Of a stretch of DNA of 64,000 bases, positions 41,995 to 48,262 are shown in pieces. The stretch covers positions 1 through 64,000 of the forward strand of contig NFUO01000007.1 in the NCBI GenBank assembly GCA_002197545.1, in the 5' to 3' direction. The translations under genes and the position numbers were made by a program. The first letter of the stretch is position 1, and each line of letters opens with the position of its first letter. The notes under the pieces are model-generated. The model worked only from the letters and a program-made list of their open reading frames with translations, did not search any database and was not told the origin of the DNA. Source of the stretch: Acidobacteria subdivision 2 bacterium RH1 MAG20. GTDB lineage: Bacteria > Acidobacteriota > Terriglobia > Terriglobales > Acidobacteriaceae.

Positions 41995-42411
41995 ATGGCC
42001 TTCTCCGCAAAAGGTCGCACGCAGACAGCGCTCGCCGAGATTAACATTACCCCGCTCGTCGATGTCGTTCTCGTCCTGCTCCTTATCTTCATGCTGACCG
42101 CGCCCGTGCTTCAGTCCGGGGTCGTAGTCGCCATTCCCAAAACGCGCTCCGTCAATCAGCTCACCGAAGAACGCATGGTCGTCACGATCGACAAAGATCA
42201 GAACGTCTTTCTGCAGGACAAACCTGTCAACGTCAACGACCTGCCCAACCTGCTGAAAAGCGTCGGCTCCGCTCCTGCCGCAAAGCGCGTCATCTACCTG
42301 CGTGCCGACGAGCGGGTGCCCTTCGGTGCGTTCGCTTCCGTGATGGATGCGGTCAAGCAGGCCGGCATCACCAACATCAGCATCGTCACCCAGCCGATCC
42401 AGGCCAAGTAA
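41995..42411 (+). CDS. tolR: TolR/ExbD-type biopolymer transport protein
   Basis: 138 aa, one N-terminal transmembrane helix bearing the channel Asp in 'NITPLVDVVLVLLLIFMLTA', then a periplasmic domain. It partners TolQ to use the proton gradient. It starts 2 nt after tolQ. Its C-terminus ends 20 nt before the proposed ATA start of the TonB-like gene, and the GAGGA serving that gene lies just after its stop. Confidence 0.94.
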   Translation: MAFSAKGRTQTALAEINITPLVDVVLVLLLIFMLTAPVLQSGVVVAIPKTRSVNQLTEERMVVTIDKDQNVFLQDKPVNVNDLPNLLKSVGSAPAAKRVIYLRADERVPFGAFASVMDAVKQAGITNISIVTQPIQAK

Positions 42412-42431
42412 AGCGAAGTGAGGACCCGGCC

Positions 42432-43229
42432 ATAGCCACCCAGCTCCAATACAGCCGAGATACCCGCTCCGACGACAAACTGGGCGGCAACCTCGTCAGT
42501 TCCCTCGTCCTGCACGCGCTCGCCGTCGCGGTCATCCTCGGCTGGGCGTATATCTTTCGCTCGCACACACCGCCCTGGGGCGAGAGTGCGGCAAACGCCG
42601 GAGCAATTCAGGCCACCATGGTCTCGTCGCTTCCGCTGCCGCCCCGCCAGCGCGCACTCGACACGGGCGTCCTCACCTCTGAGGCCCCGAGCCCGGCCCC
42701 GCTCATCGCGAAAGAGAAGACCGTGCCGCCACCCGATCTCAAAGAAGTCCCTATTCCTACTAAGGCCGTAAAGCCGCCAAAGGTCGCGCCCAAGGAGACG
42801 CCGCAGCCGCCCAAGCACGTTCAGCCCGTGCCGCCTCAGCCGCAGAAGGCCGCTACAGGCGAGACCGCCGGCATACGCATCCCTGAAGCGACTATGCAGC
42901 TCAAGAACGGCACCGCCAGCGTCAGCGTGCAGGACCGCACCTTCGGAGCCCGCTTTGCCTACTACGTCAATATCGTCAACCGTACCGTGGCGCAGAACTG
43001 GTATACGCAGGAGGCAGACCCCGTCGCTTCCAACGGCAAACGGGTCACGCTTGTCTTTGACATCAATCGGGAGGGGGTCCCCTCAAATGTCCGCATCGAA
43101 ACCCGCAGCGGCTCTCCAAGTCTGGACACCTCTGCTGTCCGTGCCGTACAGAGGGTTGAGGGATTCGGTCCGCTTCCCCAGGGAGACCACATCACGGTGG
43201 AGTATTCGTTCGATTACCGTCGACAATAA
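42432..43229 (+). CDS. tonB: TonB-like energy transducer (TolA position), apparent ATA start
   Basis: From ATA 42432 the frame encodes 265 aa. An N-terminal transmembrane anchor at about 21-42 ('LVSSLVLHALAVAVILGWAY') is followed by a Pro/Lys-rich periplasmic stalk and a C-terminal TonB domain ('RVTLVFDINREGVPSNVRIE', 'ITVEYSFDYRRQ'). The first in-frame ATG (42618) would remove the anchor, which is essential for TonB/TolA. No ATG, GTG or TTG lies between the tolR region and the anchor; GAGGA 7 nt before the ATA marks it as the start. In this operon the protein takes the place of TolA. Alternatives are a sequence error or an ATG lost by mutation. Confidence 0.75.
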   Translation: MATQLQYSRDTRSDDKLGGNLVSSLVLHALAVAVILGWAYIFRSHTPPWGESAANAGAIQATMVSSLPLPPRQRALDTGVLTSEAPSPAPLIAKEKTVPPPDLKEVPIPTKAVKPPKVAPKETPQPPKHVQPVPPQPQKAATGETAGIRIPEATMQLKNGTASVSVQDRTFGARFAYYVNIVNRTVAQNWYTQEADPVASNGKRVTLVFDINREGVPSNVRIETRSGSPSLDTSAVRAVQRVEGFGPLPQGDHITVEYSFDYRRQ

Positions 43230-43274
43230 TGTTCCCTGTCGTTTACCTTCGCTTTGCGTCTACCATAGGAGAGA

Positions 43275-44648
43275 ATGTTTAGCCCAGTTCGCACATCCAC
43301 TCACTTCTCCGCACAGCTGCCCTTCTGGCTGGCAGCCATGTCTGTCCTCATACTCTGCGGCCCGGCGCTCCACGCGCAGGACTGGTTCAAGACCGAGACA
43401 TCGAGCGGTGCCGCCAACATTCGCATCGCCGTGGCCGACTTCAAGCCGCTCTCCAGCGATCCGCAGACCGTTCCGTTCAAGCACACCTTCGACACCACGC
43501 TCTATAACGATCTCGCCAACGCCGGCATCTTCGACATCGTCTCCAAAAGCCTGCAGCCGCAATCCACACCCGGAGCTCCCGCCGAGATTAGTCTCGCGCA
43601 GTGGTCCGCCGCTCCCTCTTCGGCGGCCATGGTGGCCTTCGGCGGCTTCAGCGTGCAGGGCGGCAGAATCGTCTGCAACGGCTTTCTCTTCGACGCCAAA
43701 AACACGCAGTATCCCCAGGTGCTTGCCAAGCAGTACAACGAAGCCGCCTCTGATGACTCAGCCCGCCAGGTGGCCCATCGTTTCGCCGACGAGATCATCT
43801 TCCGGCTCGGTGGCGGCACTCCCGGCATCGCCGAAACCAGGATCTATTACGTCAAAATCGGAGGCGGCAACAAAGAGATATGGGCAATGGACTATGATGG
43901 CGCGAACCAACATGCCATCACCCATCTCGGTAGCATCTCCATCTCGCCACGCATCTCCCCGGACAATAGCCGTCTCGCGTTCTCGTCCTTAGGCAAACAC
44001 GGCTTCCAGATCCGCATGTACTCACTTCTGCTCAACCGGATGGTCAGCTTTCCCGAAACGGGAGGGACTAATCTCTCTCCCGCTTGGGCACCCAATGGGA
44101 CGGACGTTGCTTATTCCTCCTCTCGGACCGGTGATCCCGAGATCTGGATCTCAGACGCCAACGGCAGCCTCGCCCGCCGCATCACCAGCTTCCGTGGCCC
44201 GGACGTATCGCCTGTCTACAATCCGAAGACCGGCTCACAGATCGCCTGGGTCAGCGGTCGCACCGGATTGCCGCAGATTTATATCATGGGCACCGATGGC
44301 TCCGGCGTTCAGCGTATGACCGACGGCGGTTACGCCTCTTCTCCATCCTGGTCTCCCGATGGTCACTTCCTTGCCTTTGCGTGGAACCGCAAATACGGCC
44401 CCGGCGCTCCCGGCGGGCAGGACATTTATGTGATGGAGATAGCCACCAAGCGCTGGATTCAACTCACCCACGATGGCGGTCCGTGCGACTTTCCCTCGTG
44501 GTCGCCAGACGGCAGGCACATCGTCTACGCTAATAGTGCGGACGGTAGGGCTGCCCACACGAAGATCTGGACCATGCTCGCCGACGGCACCCAGAAGCAT
44601 GCGCTTACCGGCGATGGCGCCGACATGCCAAACTGGAGTTGGAAGTAA
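43275..44648 (+). CDS. tolB: Tol-Pal system beta-propeller protein TolB
   Basis: A periplasmic protein linking the Tol motor to Pal, 457 aa. It has an N-terminal signal ('FWLAAMSVLILCGPALHA'), the TolB N-terminal domain ('NIRIAVADFKPLSSDPQTV'), then WD40-like PD40 repeats with recurring 'ISPRISPDNSRLAFSS', 'LSPAWAPNGTDVAYSS', 'SSPSWSPDGHFLAFAW' and 'DFPSWSPDGRHIVYAN'. Those repeats form the six-bladed propeller. It lies 45 nt after the TonB-like gene in the same operon. Confidence 0.94.
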   Translation: MFSPVRTSTHFSAQLPFWLAAMSVLILCGPALHAQDWFKTETSSGAANIRIAVADFKPLSSDPQTVPFKHTFDTTLYNDLANAGIFDIVSKSLQPQSTPGAPAEISLAQWSAAPSSAAMVAFGGFSVQGGRIVCNGFLFDAKNTQYPQVLAKQYNEAASDDSARQVAHRFADEIIFRLGGGTPGIAETRIYYVKIGGGNKEIWAMDYDGANQHAITHLGSISISPRISPDNSRLAFSSLGKHGFQIRMYSLLLNRMVSFPETGGTNLSPAWAPNGTDVAYSSSRTGDPEIWISDANGSLARRITSFRGPDVSPVYNPKTGSQIAWVSGRTGLPQIYIMGTDGSGVQRMTDGGYASSPSWSPDGHFLAFAWNRKYGPGAPGGQDIYVMEIATKRWIQLTHDGGPCDFPSWSPDGRHIVYANSADGRAAHTKIWTMLADGTQKHALTGDGADMPNWSWK

Positions 44649-44730
44649 ACTTTTTGTCATACCTGCGAGATAATTTACGCAGTCAACTATTGAGTTGTTT
44701 GAGCTACTGCCGCTGAGCAGGGGAGATACG

Positions 44731-45495
44731 ATGAGCGCAACGCAAACGAAACTACACCGGGCCATTGTACTGGCTGCTGCCGTAATCGCTATAGGGGCCG
44801 TCACCGGCTGCCACAAGAAGAACAGTGGGATCAATCCCAACAGCCTCGGACCTGGGCCTGCCACAACCTCTGAGGCGCCCACGGCAACGATAAGCGCCGA
44901 TCCTCTTGCCATCGATGTCGGCCAGTCTGTCGTGCTGAACTGGCGCACGCAGAATGCCACCACAGTCACGATTGACGGCATCGGCCAGGTAAACGCCAAT
45001 GGCACGCAGACGGTTTCGCCGTCCACTTCGACGAACTTCCACCTCACCGCCAAAGGCGACGGCGGCACAGCCGAAGCCAATGTTCGGGTCACAGTTCGCG
45101 TTCCCGAAGCGCCGACCGCTCCAAGCAATGAAGCCGACATGGGCAGCGAAGAAATCTTCCATCAGAACGTCAAGGACCTCTTCTTCGATTACGACAGCTA
45201 CGAGCTCCGTCCTGATGCGCAGACTTCGATCTCGCAGGCTGCCAGCTATCTCACGGCGCATCCCGCCATCCGCGTTGTCATTGGCGGCTATTGCGATGAC
45301 CGTGGTTCCGCCGAATACAACCTTGCTCTTGGCGAGAACCGCGCCAACTCCGCCCGCACCGCGCTGGTCAATGCGGGAGTAGCCGCCAGCCGCCTTCGCG
45401 TCATCAGCTACGGCAAAGAGAAGCAGTTCTGCACCGAAGAGAACGAGGCCTGCTGGCAGCAGAACCGCCGGGCTCAATTCTCCCTCGACCGCTAA
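44731..45495 (+). CDS. pal: Peptidoglycan-associated lipoprotein Pal with Ig-like domain
   Basis: 254 aa; GGGGAG lies 6 nt before the ATG. A lipoprotein signal ends at the lipobox 'AVTGC' (Cys about 32). Residues about 60-125 form an Ig-like beta domain ('DVGQSVVLNWRTQNATTVTI'), an insertion not present in E. coli Pal. The OmpA-like peptidoglycan-binding domain follows: 'DLFFDYDSYELRPDAQ', 'VIGGYCDDRGSAEYNLALGE' and 'NRANSARTALV'. It anchors the outer membrane to peptidoglycan with TolB. Confidence 0.93.
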   Translation: MSATQTKLHRAIVLAAAVIAIGAVTGCHKKNSGINPNSLGPGPATTSEAPTATISADPLAIDVGQSVVLNWRTQNATTVTIDGIGQVNANGTQTVSPSTSTNFHLTAKGDGGTAEANVRVTVRVPEAPTAPSNEADMGSEEIFHQNVKDLFFDYDSYELRPDAQTSISQAASYLTAHPAIRVVIGGYCDDRGSAEYNLALGENRANSARTALVNAGVAASRLRVISYGKEKQFCTEENEACWQQNRRAQFSLDR

Positions 45496-45518
45496 TTCAG
45501 GCAGTCTCACCCTCACTC

Positions 45519-45548
45519 AGCCCTCGCGCATGTCCTTGCGCGGGGGCT
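45519..45548 (+). other. Stem-loop between pal and cpoB
   Basis: A 12-bp stem with one G-T pair (AGCCCTCGCGCA / TGCGCGGGGGCT) and a 6-nt loop. No T-tract follows, so it is not a classic terminator. It could stabilise the upstream mRNA or lower cpoB expression. Confidence 0.5.
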
Positions 45549-45581
45549 GGCAGCATCCCAGAAAGCTGAGCGTACTCGCAT

Positions 45582-46592
45582 ATGGCTAATCAACCAGGCA
45601 AGCTCAATATCGCCACCAAATCGATCCGTTTCGCCTCAGTCGCCGTCCTCGGCGTTGCCATATCCTTTACTTCCCCGGCCTTTGCGGCGAACCGGGACAT
45701 GATTCAGCTCCAGACCCAGGTTCAGCAATTGCAGGACGCCGTCGCACGGCTCCAGCAGACCAATGACGAGCGGATGGGCGTTATGAAGGACCTCATCCAG
45801 CAGAGCGCCGACGCGGTCAACAAGATGTCGTCCAACATGGATGACCTGAAGAAGCAGATGCTGGACCAGCAGAACGCGCAGAACAACAAAGTCGACCAGG
45901 TCTCCGGCCAGATTCAGTCGATGAACGACTCCATCGACGAGGTCAAGGCGCGCATCGGCAATCTGGAAAAACTGCTGCAGAATATTCAAAACCAGCAACA
46001 GTCGATGAGCGCCAGTATGCAGGGCGGAGCGCCAGCCGCAGGCGCGAATCCGACGGATAACTCAGGTGGCGCCCCGGCAAATACGCCTGCCGGTGGACCC
46101 GGTATTCCCGCTCCCGCGACTGGCTCAGACGGCAAGCCGCTTGCCGGAACTCCTCTTCCCAGCGACGCAGGAGCAGCTCCAGCCGGTCCAGCAGCACCGC
46201 CTGTGGACACGCTCTACAAGACCGCGCTTGGCGACTACATGGCTGCCAAATACTCTCTGGCCGCATCTGAATTCGGCGATGTCACTAAGTTTTATCCCGA
46301 CAATCCGCTCTCTGGAAATGCTTACTACTACCAGGGAGAGATCGACTATCACGCTGGACGTTTCAGCAATGCCATCAAAAATTATGACAAGGTGATCGAG
46401 CAGTATCCTGCCAGCAACAAGGTTCCGGTATCGCACCTGCACAAAGGCGATGCGCTCATCTCCTCGAAACAAACTCAGGCTGGCGTTGCTGAGTTACGTT
46501 CGCTCATTCATCGTTTCCCTAATTCACCAGAGGCGATGCAGGCGCGGAGCAAGTTGAGCGGTATGGGCGTTCCTGTAAATCCACGACGTTAG
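45582..46592 (+). CDS. cpoB: Tol-Pal system protein CpoB/YbgF
   Basis: Periplasmic coordinator of Tol-Pal with cell-wall synthesis, 336 aa. It has a signal peptide ('ASVAVLGVAISFTSPAFA'), an N-terminal coiled coil (about 40-145, 'MIQLQTQVQQLQDAVARLQQ') and a Pro/Gly/Ala linker (about 148-205). TPR repeats at the C-terminus include 'YKTALGDYMAAKYSLAASEF', 'NAYYYQGEIDYHAGRFSNAI' and 'KGDALISSKQTQAGVAELRS'. The coiled coil and linker are longer than in E. coli CpoB. Confidence 0.92.
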   Translation: MANQPGKLNIATKSIRFASVAVLGVAISFTSPAFAANRDMIQLQTQVQQLQDAVARLQQTNDERMGVMKDLIQQSADAVNKMSSNMDDLKKQMLDQQNAQNNKVDQVSGQIQSMNDSIDEVKARIGNLEKLLQNIQNQQQSMSASMQGGAPAAGANPTDNSGGAPANTPAGGPGIPAPATGSDGKPLAGTPLPSDAGAAPAGPAAPPVDTLYKTALGDYMAAKYSLAASEFGDVTKFYPDNPLSGNAYYYQGEIDYHAGRFSNAIKNYDKVIEQYPASNKVPVSHLHKGDALISSKQTQAGVAELRSLIHRFPNSPEAMQARSKLSGMGVPVNPRR

Positions 46593-46630
46593 GTGTACTC
46601 GTGAGGGCATTCTTACCCTAAATTACTGGT

Positions 46631-47701
46631 TTAGTTGCGAAGGTCATGCATATGGGTTTCGATCTCGTTCCGCTCTTCCCCAGTCGGTGGCAGCAAGGGC
46701 AGACGAGGCAGACCACCGAAGTAGCCGTTGAAGTCGCAGCCGAACTTGATTGCCGAGACGCCCAACTCCTCTTCCACTCTGTTTGCCGCAGCCTGCAATC
46801 GCGCCTGCTTCTCTTCTGCCAGACCCTTGTCTCCATCCTTCCACGCTGCGAAGACTTCGTAACAGGCCTGCGGCGCGCAGGCGGCAAAGGATGACATGGC
46901 GCCGACGGCTCCGGCCAGCAGACCATCGAGCATCTGTGTGGTGCTGCCTGCCAATATCTGAAAACCCACAATCTTGGTTCGCACCTTCAAGACTGGGACC
47001 GAGGGAGCGGCTGCCACTGCAGTTCCTCCTCCTTCGATCAGCATCTCCGCGGAGAGCATCGTTCCCGTTGCAGCAGGTTCGTGACGGGCGAGCATTCTTC
47101 CGGTTACGGCTGCAAAGACAGAGGTCACGGTGACCTCATGCTTTACGCTGGCAGTTGCTGCGCGCAGCGTGGCAATCCTGTCCGTCGTTGAGTCGCCATC
47201 GACCAGCCCGATGATACGGGGATGCCCCGCAAGCTCAATCACCACATCTACCGGCAGCGGTCCGCCTTGCGCCGCATCCGTCGAGGAGAGCACGACGGGG
47301 ATTGCGGAGCGGTCTGCGATGGCGTGAAAGTAGGTCAGCAACTCTTTCGTCCCGTGGGGGCGGTTTCTCAATTTGAGAAAAGACGGTTGCCCTGCCAGCA
47401 ACACGTCGTATCCGAGCTTCGCTGCCTGGTCCGCCATAGCGAGTGTTCCATGAACACTGTCGCGGGACGCCCCGGCCAGCATGACTTTCTCTGCCGCAGC
47501 GGCTTCGACGGCTGTTTGCAGCACCTGAAGAGTCTCCTCATCGGACAGCATGGAAGGCTCGCCATGCTGGCTCAGCACCGCAAGGCCAGCCACTGGAGTC
47601 TTTGAGTAAGCGGCGACGTTGTGCTCGAGTTTGCGGAGGTTCAAGCGTCCATCGGGATAAAACGGCGTAGTGAGAGGAAGTTGAAGTCCTTCAAGCAGCA
47701 T
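46631..47701 (-). CDS. DHDPS/NAL-fold protein lacking catalytic residues
   Basis: A 356-aa protein aligned by eye with dihydrodipicolinate synthase/N-acetylneuraminate lyase. It keeps the fold signatures 'LTTPFYPDGRLNLRKLEHNV', 'AGLAVLSQHGEPSMLSDEET' and the C-terminal 'LPRLPLLPPTGEERNEIE'. All three catalytic sites are changed: GTTGE reads SQHGE (44-48), the YNVPGRT tyrosine region reads 'LSSTDAAQG' (138-146), and the Schiff-base GIKE reads GLVD (165-168). There is also an apparent insertion of about 50 residues after that site. It is therefore unlikely to be an aldolase of the usual type. It is convergent with cpoB; function unknown. Confidence 0.75.
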   Translation of the reverse strand: MLLEGLQLPLTTPFYPDGRLNLRKLEHNVAAYSKTPVAGLAVLSQHGEPSMLSDEETLQVLQTAVEAAAAEKVMLAGASRDSVHGTLAMADQAAKLGYDVLLAGQPSFLKLRNRPHGTKELLTYFHAIADRSAIPVVLSSTDAAQGGPLPVDVVIELAGHPRIIGLVDGDSTTDRIATLRAATASVKHEVTVTSVFAAVTGRMLARHEPAATGTMLSAEMLIEGGGTAVAAAPSVPVLKVRTKIVGFQILAGSTTQMLDGLLAGAVGAMSSFAACAPQACYEVFAAWKDGDKGLAEEKQARLQAAANRVEEELGVSAIKFGCDFNGYFGGLPRLPLLPPTGEERNEIETHMHDLRN

Positions 47702-47809
47702 CTTTCTATTTTAGAGCGAAGTCGTGGCAATCACTTCCAGGCGGGGCCTGAGTTTTAAACCTGCTACTTCTGTGGGTGCGTAACATCCAAAAATCACAGG
47801 AGAATTCCA

Positions 47810-48262
47810 TTGATCCTTCATCTTTTTGCTTTGTTGGTGTTTGGCCTCATGTGTGGCAGCGAGTTGAATGTGGCGGCGTTTGGCCATCCTGTGTTGAACC
47901 GGCAACCGCTCGATGTGCATATTCCCATGCGCTCGTCGCTCGCGGTATTGTTTGGCCGCGTGATGCCGTTTTGGATGGGCGGTTCGGCGTTGCTCACACT
48001 GCTGCTGTTGTTGCCCTTCGAGCATCTGAACGAACGTGCCTGGCATCTTGCCGCTGTCGCTTTTTCCGTTCAGGTCTTGATGGTTTTGTTCTCGCTGGTC
48101 GCTCCAGTTCCTATCAACAACCGCATTGCGCGATGGACGATAACTTCCCTGCCCGAAGGCTGGGAGGCGATGGAGCAGCGCTGGGATTTCTACCACTGGC
48201 TGAGGACTGGGATGCTTGTCGCAGGATTTGCGCTGCTGGCCCTCAGCTTTGGCGCGCGCTGA
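47810..48262 (+). CDS. DUF1772-family membrane protein
   Basis: A 150-aa integral membrane protein with four hydrophobic segments (about 1-15, 45-68, 80-100 and 130-148). The DUF1772 signature is 'VPINNRIARW' followed by 'EGWEAMEQRWDFYHWLRTG'. Members include anthrone-oxygenase-like proteins, but most have no known role. TTG 47810 is the start, with AGGAG 8 nt upstream. Its 3' end overlaps the convergent NHL gene by 20 nt. Confidence 0.78.
   Translation: MILHLFALLVFGLMCGSELNVAAFGHPVLNRQPLDVHIPMRSSLAVLFGRVMPFWMGGSALLTLLLLLPFEHLNERAWHLAAVAFSVQVLMVLFSLVAPVPINNRIARWTITSLPEGWEAMEQRWDFYHWLRTGMLVAGFALLALSFGAR

Noticed and set aside
42618..43229. ATG 42618 as start of the TonB-like protein
   Set aside because: It removes the transmembrane anchor encoded in the same frame just upstream and has no Shine-Dalgarno.
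46631..47701. 2-keto-3-deoxy-fuconate aldolase role for the DHDPS-like protein, given the nearby fucose genes
   Set aside because: The Schiff-base Lys and other catalytic residues are absent and the gene is 4 kb away; the FAH-type route already completes the pathway.
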